DNA of 6,231 nucleotides from Casimicrobiaceae bacterium (GTDB lineage: Bacteria > Pseudomonadota > Gammaproteobacteria > Burkholderiales > Casimicrobiaceae), in NCBI GenBank assembly GCA_955652025.1, contig CATPAO010000290.1, positions 1 to 6,231 of the forward strand. The letters run 5' to 3'. Each line of letters starts with the position of its first letter. The stretch's first letter is position 1. Position numbers and translations under genes: made by a program. The notes under the pieces were generated by a model. The model was not told the origin of the DNA. It saw nothing but the letters and a program-made list of their open reading frames with translations, and made no database searches. Of the stretch, positions 1-4,976 are shown one piece after another.

Positions 1-1169
1 GCGGCGCGACGACGTCGCGCGTGCACACGGCGGTCAAGATCGCGCCGAACTACGGCGGACCGACCGTCTACGTGCCGGACGCTTCGCGCGCCGTCGGCGT
101 GACCACGAGCCTGTTATCCGATGACCAGCGCGCTTCGTACGTCGCCGGCGTTGCGGCGGACTACGAAAAGGTTCGCGCACAGCACGCGAGCAAGAAGGGG
201 CCGGCGTTGATTCCGCTCGCGGCGGCCCGCGCCAACGCATTTCGTACCGACTGGACGCGCTACGTGCCGCCGACGCCGGGATTGCTCGGCTTGCGCCCGC
301 TACGAAATCTCGATTTGAGCCTGCTGGTCCCCTACATCGACTGGGCGCCGTTCTTTCAGGCGTGGGAGCTTGCGGGATCCTATCCGGCGATCCTCGACGA
401 CGCGATCGTCGGCGAAGCGGCGCGCAACGTCCTTAGCGAGGGCCGCGCGATGCTCGACCGCGTCGTCGAAGGCCGCTGGCTCACCGGGCATGGCGTTGTC
501 GGGTTCTGGCCGGCCTCGGCCGCCGGCGACGATATCGTCCTCTGGCAGACGGCCGCGCGCGAATCGCCGGCGCTCGTCTGGCGCAACTTGCGGCAGCAAA
601 CGGCGCGGCCGGACGGAAAGCCGAACTACTGTCTGTCCGATTTTGTCGCGCCGAAAGAGGGCGCCGTCGATTACATCGGCGCGTTCGCGGTTACCGCGGG
701 CGTCGGCATCGAACGGAAGCTCCGCGAGTTCGACGCCAAAAAGGACGACTATTCGGCGCTGATGCTGAAAGCGCTCGCCGACCGGCTCGCCGAAGCGTTC
801 GCCGAATGGCTGCATCGTTTCGTGCGCCGCGAGCTGTGGAACTATGCGCCGGGCGAGGCGCTCGACAACGCCGCGCTGATCCGCGAGGAATATCGCGGCA
901 TCCGTCCGGCGCCCGGCTATCCGGCATGCCCCGATCACGCGGTGAAGGGGCCGCTGTTCGACCTTTTGCAGGCGCAGCGGATCGAGATGACCATCACCGA
1001 GAATTTCGCGATGCTGCCCGCCGCGTCGGTCTCCGGATTCTATTTCGCGCATCCCGACGCGCGCTATTTCGCCGTTGGCAAGATCGGCGACGATCAGCTC
1101 GCCGATTTCGCCACGCGGACCGGATCGACGCTCGAAGCCGCGCGCCGGCGGCTCGCGCCTAACCTGTAG
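1..1169 (+). CDS. metH: Cobalamin-dependent methionine synthase, C-terminal part (5' end outside window)
   Basis: MetH transfers a methyl group from 5-methyltetrahydrofolate to homocysteine through cobalamin, making methionine in the cytoplasm. About 388 residues are visible and the frame is open through the left edge. The first residues, GATTSRVHTAVKI, match the end of the B12-binding domain of E. coli MetH (GGATTSKAHTAVKI), and the two edge bases fit a preceding glycine codon. The rest is the AdoMet-dependent reactivation domain: YIDWAPFF (about residue 111 of the visible part), GVVGFWPA, NYCLSDFVAPK, DYIGAFAVT, ALADRLAEAFAEWLH and the AdoMet-binding RPAPGYPAC near residue 301. It ends in LAPNL, close to where the E. 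coli protein ends. A GTG at position 21 lies inside the conserved domain and is not the real start. Many Burkholderiaceae split MetH into two proteins, so the missing part may lie in one or two upstream genes; this cannot be seen here. The 3' end overlaps cdd on the other strand. Confidence 0.96.
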   Translation, partial: GATTSRVHTAVKIAPNYGGPTVYVPDASRAVGVTTSLLSDDQRASYVAGVAADYEKVRAQHASKKGPALIPLAAARANAFRTDWTRYVPPTPGLLGLRPLRNLDLSLLVPYIDWAPFFQAWELAGSYPAILDDAIVGEAARNVLSEGRAMLDRVVEGRWLTGHGVVGFWPASAAGDDIVLWQTAARESPALVWRNLRQQTARPDGKPNYCLSDFVAPKEGAVDYIGAFAVTAGVGIERKLREFDAKKDDYSALMLKALADRLAEAFAEWLHRFVRRELWNYAPGEALDNAALIREEYRGIRPAPGYPACPDHAVKGPLFDLLQAQRIEMTITENFAMLPAASVSGFYFAHPDARYFAVGKIGDDQLADFATRTGSTLEAARRRLAPNL

Positions 1170-1575
1170 CGCCTGGCTTTTTTGGCAGCCCGAAGCCCTG
1201 CGGCAGCAACGACGCCGCCGTGAATCGCGCGCGCTCGTCACTGTCGCACGCGGACAGGACTTCGGCGCTCGCTCCGAACTCGAAGAGCACCTGCCGGCAC
1301 GCGCCGCACGGGGTGAAACAGGCGGGCGTCGGCGTATAGACGGCGAGGGCGGCAATGTCCGGTGCGCCGGCCGCGACGGCCTGAAAGATCGCGTTGCGTT
1401 CGGCGCAGATCGTGAGCCCCGACGATGCGTTCTCGACATTGCAACCGGCGAATACGCGACCGTCCGACGTTCGCACCGCGGCGCCGACGGGGAACTGGCT
1501 GTATGGGCAATACGCGTTAGCGCTCGCGTGCCGCGCGGCGGTTGCGAGCTCCTGCCATTCGGCTTCGGTGGGCAT
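1159..1575 (-). CDS. cdd: Cytidine deaminase, zinc-dependent homotetrameric type
   Basis: Cytidine deaminase hydrolyses cytidine and deoxycytidine to uridine and deoxyuridine plus ammonia, in cytoplasmic pyrimidine salvage. The 138-residue length fits the short tetrameric class rather than the longer dimeric E. coli type. Visible motifs in order are YCPYSQFPVGAA (22-33), the substrate-binding stretch CNVENAS (45-51, with Asn46 and Glu48), C57-A-E59 carrying a zinc cysteine and the catalytic glutamate, and PCGAC (89-93) giving the other two zinc cysteines, Cys90 and Cys93. The end reads SLLPQGFGL, as usual for the family, plus a short lysine/glycine tail. The ATG at 1573-1575 is preceded by GGAGAGG with three bases between, the only good start. 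That ribosome binding site is one arm of a perfect hairpin. The gene lies 45 bases downstream of azoR on the same strand and may be cotranscribed with it. Its last 11 bases overlap metH tail to tail. Confidence 0.96.
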   Translation of the reverse strand: MPTEAEWQELATAARHASANAYCPYSQFPVGAAVRTSDGRVFAGCNVENASSGLTICAERNAIFQAVAAGAPDIAALAVYTPTPACFTPCGACRQVLFEFGASAEVLSACDSDERARFTAASLLPQGFGLPKKPGATG

Positions 1576-1578
1576 CGT

Positions 1579-1603
1579 CCTCTCCGCTGTCGCCGCGGAG
1601 AGG
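1579..1603 (-). promoter_or_regulatory. Hairpin enclosing the cdd ribosome binding site
   Basis: In the minus-strand transcript, CCTCTCCGC (1603 to 1595) pairs perfectly with GCGGAGAGG (1587 to 1579) across a 7-base loop. The second arm contains the cdd Shine-Dalgarno sequence GGAGAGG and ends three bases before the ATG. No T-run follows, so it does not look like an intrinsic terminator for azoR. The likely effect is to hide the ribosome binding site and limit or condition cdd translation. The pairing is seen directly; the regulatory role is inferred. Confidence 0.55.
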
Positions 1604-1620
1604 CAGTCTACGCCAACGAA

Positions 1621-2262
1621 TTACGCCGCCAGAGGTGCCACCGCCCAGGCCTCGCGCGCTAATATCGCAGCTTTCTGCGTCGCGCGCTCGATTGCCGTGC
1701 GTGCGACGTCGTCGCCAAGTGCGATGCCTTCGACGTGGATCGTCTCGATGTCGGTGACGCCCAGAAAACCGAGCACCGCGCGCAAATACGATTCCTGGAA
1801 TTCCATTTGTTGCATCGGGCCCTTGGTGTAGATCACGCAGCTCGCCAAAACAATAACAAAAAATCTGCCCTTCAGGAGCCCCTCCGGCCCGGCCGCCGTA
1901 TAAGTAAACGTGCGCCCGGGGCGCGCGATGTGGTCGATCCACGCCTTCAATGACGACGGCACGCTGAAGTTGTGCATCGGCGCTGCGATCACGATCGTGT
2001 CGGCCGCGAGCGCTTCGTCGACCAGGATGTCGGACCGGGCGATCACGAGGGCCTCGTCGCGCGACAGTTCCTGCGCCGGGCGAACGCGCCCCGAGGCAAA
2101 TGCGGCTTCCGGATGCGGCAACGGGTTCCGCGCCAGATCGCGCGTCACGACCTTTGTACCGGGGGCGCCAGCGACAATGTCGTCGACCAATCGGCGTGCG
2201 ATTCGCTCCGAGATCGATTCCGCGCCGCGCGGGCTCGACAACACCAGCAAGAGGTTGTTCAT
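1621..2262 (-). CDS. azoR: FMN-dependent NADH:quinone oxidoreductase / azoreductase
   Basis: AzoR is a cytoplasmic flavodoxin-fold homodimer that uses NADH for two-electron reduction of quinones and azo compounds, usually as protection against electrophile or thiol stress. The 213-residue protein begins MNNLLLVLSSPRG with the FMN phosphate loop (Ser9 to Ser17). The core motif APMHNFSVPSSLKAWID (94-110) matches E. coli APMYNFNISTQLKNYFD, followed by RPGRTFTYTAAGPEGLLKG and, near the end, HVEGIALG. The second FMN loop, SRGG in E. coli, reads SCVI here (141-144), and the codons just before it are AT-rich for this gene. AAAGGAG lies upstream of two consecutive ATGs (2265 and 2262). The second has the better spacing (5 bases against 2); using the first would add one Met. 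The frame stays open upstream to 2364, but that extension has no family resemblance. It is divergent from a LysR gene and sits upstream of cdd. Confidence 0.92.
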   Translation of the reverse strand: MNNLLLVLSSPRGAESISERIARRLVDDIVAGAPGTKVVTRDLARNPLPHPEAAFASGRVRPAQELSRDEALVIARSDILVDEALAADTIVIAAPMHNFSVPSSLKAWIDHIARPGRTFTYTAAGPEGLLKGRFFVIVLASCVIYTKGPMQQMEFQESYLRAVLGFLGVTDIETIHVEGIALGDDVARTAIERATQKAAILAREAWAVAPLAA

Positions 2263-2290
2263 CATCGCTCCTTTCCGTGGCGAAATCCGC

Positions 2291-2330
2291 GGGTCGGTTG
2301 CGCTAAGAAAGCCCCATCCGACCCATCCGG
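2291..2330. repeat. Small repeats in the azoR leader
   Basis: CCCATCCG occurs twice in tandem with a 9-base period (2313-2320 and 2322-2329). GGGTCGG (2291-2297) is also the inverted complement of CCGACCC (2318-2324). Both lie between the candidate azoR promoter and the azoR ribosome binding site, so they could form a leader stem or a protein-binding site. They are short enough to be chance in GC-rich DNA. Confidence 0.3.
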
Positions 2331-2335
2331 TCCTA

Positions 2336-2364
2336 AAGATATAGATTTCCCATAGGTTGAACAA
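2336..2364 (-). promoter_or_regulatory. Candidate azoR promoter
   Basis: Reading the minus strand, TTGTTC (2364-2359) and TATCTT (2341-2336) are 17 bases apart, each matching four of six consensus positions. This would start transcription near 2329, leaving a leader of roughly 65 bases before azoR. It overlaps the opposing regulator promoter. The match is weak, and an alternative -10, TATATC, lies two bases upstream. Confidence 0.25.
2347..2361. promoter_or_regulatory. Candidate LysR-type operator (T-N11-A)
   Basis: TTC (2347-2349) and GAA (2359-2361) form an inverted repeat around nine bases and contain the T-N11-A spacing (T2348, A2360) typical of LysR-family binding sites. It overlaps the -35 region of the regulator's own promoter and the candidate azoR promoter, a geometry that would allow self-repression and azoR control. 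Such short motifs arise easily by chance in AT-rich DNA. Confidence 0.3.
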
Positions 2365-2385
2365 CAGTCACAAAAGCCATACAAT
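2357..2385 (+). promoter_or_regulatory. Sigma-70-type promoter of the LysR gene
   Basis: TTGAAC (2357-2362) and TACAAT (2380-2385) are separated by exactly 17 bases, the best vegetative promoter match I found here. It lies in the only clearly AT-rich stretch of the window. Transcription would start near 2392, about 25 bases before the chosen ATG. Confidence 0.6.
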
Positions 2386-2416
2386 ATTTCTCATTAGGAA
2401 ACTATGGACGAGCACC

Positions 2417-3388
2417 ATGGATACGCTGGTCAGCATGAAAGTCTTCCGGCAGGTCGTCGACTCGGGCAGTTTCGTCGCCGCCGCCAAGCGGCTCGACATG
2501 TCCACCGCGATGGCGAGCAAGCACGTGATGCATCTCGAGCGCCGCTTGAGCGCCCGCCTGCTCAACCGCAGCAGCCGTCACTTGAGCCTGACCGACGCCG
2601 GCACCGTCTACTACGACCAATGCCGCCAGTTGCTCGATAACCTGGACGAGACCGAGGCGGCGGTCGGCCACGCCGCCGTCGCGCCCCGCGGCGTGCTCAA
2701 GGTGACGGCGCCGGTATGGTTCGGCAATGCGCGCTTCACGGGCCTGTTGGCGGATTATCGAAGTCGCTATCCCGACGTCACGCTCGACATGAACCTCAAC
2801 GACCGCGTCGTCGACCTGGTCGAAGAGGGCTTCGACGTTGCGCTACGCGTCACCGGCAAGCCAAACCCGGCGCTGTTCGCGCGGCGGCTGATGTCGGTCC
2901 GGTTTGCGCTTGTCGCGGCGCCGGCCTATCTGGCCGACCACGACCGACCGCAGGTCCCGCGGGACCTCGCTGCCCACGCGACGATCGGCTACGCGTATTC
3001 GCCATCGGGCGACCAGTGGGAGTTCGAGGGTCCGCGCGGCGGCGTCTCCGCTCGGTTTGTGCCGGCGATGCGCAGCAACAACACGATGCTCACGTACCAG
3101 ATGGTGCTGGCCGGCATGGGTGTTTCGGCGTTGCCGCCGTGGCTGATCCACGACGACGTGCAAGCCGGTCGCCTGGTGACGCTGCTGCCCGATTTCGCGT
3201 TGCCGTCCGCCGCGCTCTACGCCGTCTACACGAGCCGCCGTTTCCTGGCGCCGAAGCTTCGCACGTTCGTCGATTTTCTCGCCGAACGCTTCGCGAACGC
3301 TCCGGAGGAATGCACGAACGAGCCGGCGCGCCCTTCGCGGAAAGCGCAAAAAAGCGCCGTCGCGGTCGAGGGCTCTGTCAGGCCCTAA
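2417..3388 (+). CDS. LysR-family transcriptional regulator (CrgA-like branch)
   Basis: This is a cytoplasmic DNA-binding regulator, 323 residues from the chosen start. The N-terminus has the LysR winged helix-turn-helix: FRQVVDSGSFVAAAKRLDMS (10-29), then AMASKHVMHLERRLSARLLNR, with the family signature RSSRHLSLTDAG at 51-62. A linker helix follows to about residue 88. The substrate-binding domain (about 90-295) has RGVLKVTAPVWFG, the conserved DVALRVTG and VLAGMGVSALP. The ATG at 2417 suits the usual N-terminus, though its ribosome binding site is weak (GACGAG); ATG 2435 is possible but less likely. The last 30 or so residues are a proline-, lysine- and arginine-containing tail beyond the domain. 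Being divergent from azoR, it probably controls azoR and itself, perhaps in response to quinones or other electrophiles. The ligand is unknown. Its stop codon interlocks with that of the DUF1993 gene on the other strand. Confidence 0.92.
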   Translation: MDTLVSMKVFRQVVDSGSFVAAAKRLDMSTAMASKHVMHLERRLSARLLNRSSRHLSLTDAGTVYYDQCRQLLDNLDETEAAVGHAAVAPRGVLKVTAPVWFGNARFTGLLADYRSRYPDVTLDMNLNDRVVDLVEEGFDVALRVTGKPNPALFARRLMSVRFALVAAPAYLADHDRPQVPRDLAAHATIGYAYSPSGDQWEFEGPRGGVSARFVPAMRSNNTMLTYQMVLAGMGVSALPPWLIHDDVQAGRLVTLLPDFALPSAALYAVYTSRRFLAPKLRTFVDFLAERFANAPEECTNEPARPSRKAQKSAVAVEGSVRP

Positions 3389-3894
3389 TCAATCGCGCCG
3401 AGAAAATCCGCCTTGCCGAGCTCGACGCCGTTGTGGCGCAGGATCCCGTACGCGGTTGTCGTATGGAAGTAGAGATTCGGCACCACGAGCTGCTGCAGAT
3501 AGTTGCTGCCGGTGAACGTGTGCGGCTCCCCGCGCAGCGGTCGCGTGATCGAGCGCGTTTCGGCGCCTTCGAACTGATCCGGCTTCAATGTCTTGAGGAA
3601 CTCGATCGTGCGATCGACCCGCGCAATCAGCTCGGCGAAGGTCTTTTCGTCGTCCTCGTACGATGGCGGTTCGCCGCCCGCCAAGCGAGCCGCGCCGGCG
3701 CGCGCCTGGTCGGTGGCGATGTGCACCTGACTCGCCAGCGGAAACATGTCGGGGTACAGCCGTGCGCTCAGCAGCACCATGTCCTCGATCTTCTTCGCCT
3801 TCGCGTGCGCCGCGCCTTTTTCCAGGATCGCCTTCAAACTGGAAAGCGTCTTTACGAATATCGGAACCGACGAATCGAACATCGACAACGGCAT
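3385..3894 (-). CDS. DUF1993 family protein
   Basis: A soluble, mostly helical protein of 169 residues, close to the usual length for DUF1993, whose function is not established. Recognisable family stretches are LEKGAAHAKAKK near residue 24, LYPDMFPLASQV (46-57), the central ARVDRTIEFLKTL (91-103) and FTGSNYLQQLVVPNLYFHTTTAYGILRHNG (127-156). His58, His144 and His154 recall the spaced histidines that bind metal in the related DinB/YfiT fold, but metal binding here is an inference. No signal peptide or membrane segment is visible. The ATG at 3892-3894 has a strong ribosome binding site, AAGGAGGG, seven bases upstream, so the start is secure. It lies 54 bases downstream of the MarR-GNAT gene on the same strand and may be read with it or from its own promoter in the gap. 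Its stop overlaps the LysR stop by four bases. Confidence 0.88.
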   Translation of the reverse strand: MPLSMFDSSVPIFVKTLSSLKAILEKGAAHAKAKKIEDMVLLSARLYPDMFPLASQVHIATDQARAGAARLAGGEPPSYEDDEKTFAELIARVDRTIEFLKTLKPDQFEGAETRSITRPLRGEPHTFTGSNYLQQLVVPNLYFHTTTAYGILRHNGVELGKADFLGAID

Positions 3895-3921
3895 GGCGCG
3901 ACCCTCCTTGGTGGGACGCGG

Positions 3922-3930
3922 ATTGTAGCA
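3922..3930 (-). promoter_or_regulatory. Candidate extended -10 promoter of the DUF1993 gene
   Basis: Reading the minus strand, TGCTACAAT fits an extended -10 element (TGnTATAAT, with one mismatch). The best -35 candidate, CTGACG, is 19 bases upstream, inside the end of the MarR-GNAT gene, and is poor. Transcription would begin near 3915, just upstream of the strong AAGGAGGG. This suggests DUF1993 can be expressed separately from the gene before it. Confidence 0.35.
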
Positions 3931-3948
3931 AGCCGCCGCGGGGTGGCG

Positions 3949-4881
3949 TCAGCGCAGCGACAGCTCTCCGACCAGGTCCTTGCCGAAGCTCTTGTGCCGC
4001 TCCTCGCGCGTCAGCCGGAAGCCCGCGTCCTCGTAGAGATGACGTGCCGCATCGAGCCCCGCATTCGTCCATAGCATCATCTTCCGGTAGCCGGCGCGGC
4101 GCGCGAACCCGATGCACTCCGTGACGAGGCGCCGGCCGATCCCGAGGCCGCGCGCGGACGGTTCGACGCTCAGCAATCGCAATTGCGCAATTGTCGGGCT
4201 GCGCTTCACGACGAACGCCGAACCGACGTTCTGCCCATCGCGCTCGGCGATCCAGCAATGCTCGCGCTTGGGGTCGAAGTGCTTGAGAAATTTCGCGCCG
4301 ATCTCGGCGACGAGCGCTTCGAACGTGTCGTCCCAGCCGTATTCCTGCGCATAGAGCGCGCCGTGTCGCGCGATCACCCAGCCGATGTCGCCGGGGCGGT
4401 GCGCGCGCAGCAGGTAGGAAGCGCTTGGTGGCGGCGCGTCGCCCAGTAGCGATTCGAGCGTTGCCATCGCTTCCACGACACGGCGCTGCGCATGGTCCGG
4501 CAGCGGCGCGAGCAGGGTGCCGACCTCGTCGTGCGACGCGCGTTCGAGTGGCGCAAAGGCCTTTTTCCCCGCCGCGGTCAGCGACAAATGCAGGTGCCGC
4601 GCGTCATCGGCGGAGCGCGTCTTCCGCACGTAACCCTTGGACTCGAAGCCGCGCAGGATGCGGGACAGGTAGCCCGCATCCAAATCGAGTGCGTGCGCGA
4701 GCTCCGTGGCGGTTGGCGCGGCGGACGTGTGCGCAAGCTCGTAGAGCACGCGGACCTCGGTGAGCGAATGCGGGCTGTCGTACAGGCCCGGGCGCAGCAC
4801 GCCGATTCGCTTGGTGTAGAAGCGGCTGAAACGGCGCACGGCGTCGATGCGCGAATCGGGGACGGTGACGGGAATGGTCAC
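3949..4881 (-). CDS. MarR-type winged-helix regulator fused to a GNAT acetyltransferase
   Basis: A two-domain cytoplasmic protein of 310 residues from the chosen start. Residues about 10-150 form a MarR-type domain: RIDAVRRFSRFYTKRIGVL, SLTEVRVLYELAH, the helix-turn-helix PTATELAHALDLDAGYLSRI and the wing around RKTRSADDARHLHLSLTAAG. Residues about 155-310 form a GNAT domain, with the acetyl-CoA loop RGLGIGRR at 244-251 preceded by LRLLSVEPSA, then MMLWTN and the terminal ARHLYEDAGF typical of GNAT folds. Acceptor substrate and inducer are unknown. The frame extends to a TTG at 4914, but I prefer GTG 4881: the family has only a short lead before the first helix, and the upstream start would place an operator half-site inside the gene. 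Neither start has a good ribosome binding site, so the start is uncertain. It is likely autoregulated through the TTGAC palindrome upstream. Confidence 0.88.
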   Translation of the reverse strand: MTIPVTVPDSRIDAVRRFSRFYTKRIGVLRPGLYDSPHSLTEVRVLYELAHTSAAPTATELAHALDLDAGYLSRILRGFESKGYVRKTRSADDARHLHLSLTAAGKKAFAPLERASHDEVGTLLAPLPDHAQRRVVEAMATLESLLGDAPPPSASYLLRAHRPGDIGWVIARHGALYAQEYGWDDTFEALVAEIGAKFLKHFDPKREHCWIAERDGQNVGSAFVVKRSPTIAQLRLLSVEPSARGLGIGRRLVTECIGFARRAGYRKMMLWTNAGLDAARHLYEDAGFRLTREERHKSFGKDLVGELSLR

Positions 4882-4904
4882 GGATGGGCCACAAGCCGTG
4901 CCAA

Positions 4905-4933
4905 TGTCAATCAACCAGTTGACTTTGTCAAGT
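4905..4933. promoter_or_regulatory. Probable MarR-type operator with three half-sites
   Basis: TTGAC (4919-4923) and GTCAA (4927-4931) form a perfect inverted repeat around TTT, extended by A4917 and T4933 with one mismatch. This size and symmetry are typical of MarR-family operators. A further GTCAA (4906-4910) makes TGTCAA recur with a 21-base offset, two turns of DNA. The palindrome overlaps the candidate -10 of the MarR-GNAT gene, so binding would block transcription. The repeats are seen directly; the binding protein is inferred from position. Confidence 0.55.
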
Positions 4934-4960
4934 ATACCGACGCGCGCGGCCGGGCGTCAC
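4931..4960 (-). promoter_or_regulatory. Candidate promoter of the MarR-GNAT gene
   Basis: On the minus strand TATACT (4936-4931) matches the -10 consensus at five of six positions. GTGACG (4960-4955), 18 bases upstream, is a four-of-six -35. The start point would lie near 4925, giving a leader of about 43 bases to GTG 4881. A nearby TTGACA (4931-4926) has no convincing -10 downstream of it and looks more like part of the operator. Confidence 0.4.
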
Positions 4961-4970
4961 GCGCGCCCGG
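4950..4970 (-). terminator. GC-rich hairpin after lpxO
   Basis: CCGGGCG and CGCCCGG pair perfectly (7 bp) across a 7-base loop, starting seven bases past the lpxO stop codon. There is no T-run after it, so it is not a classic intrinsic terminator; it may stabilise the 3' end or aid factor-dependent termination. It also covers the candidate -35 of the next gene. Confidence 0.4.
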
Positions 4971-4976
4971 TGTCCG

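Noticed and set aside
1155..1183. Possible intrinsic terminator after metH (GCGC/GCGC stem, then T-run 1178-1183)
   Set aside because: The stem is only 4 bp with a 10-base loop and is separated from the T-run by five bases, and the T-run is explained as Lys codons of cdd.
300..1439. A 379-codon minus-strand open frame opposite metH, and other long open frames such as 2716-4074 (+), 3389-4258 (-) and 5175-6068 (+)
   Set aside because: These are antisense or out-of-frame shadows typical of GC-rich DNA: arginine/alanine-rich translations with no recognisable domain, lying over genes with clear family matches.
2263..2364. Upstream extension of AzoR to a 247-residue protein
   Set aside because: The extra residues have no family resemblance, cross the promoter region, and a strong ribosome binding site lies just before the internal ATGs at 2262/2265.
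3369..3386. Hairpin AGGGC/GCCCT at the LysR/DUF1993 junction as a bidirectional terminator
   Set aside because: The stem is only 5 bp and no T-run follows on either strand.
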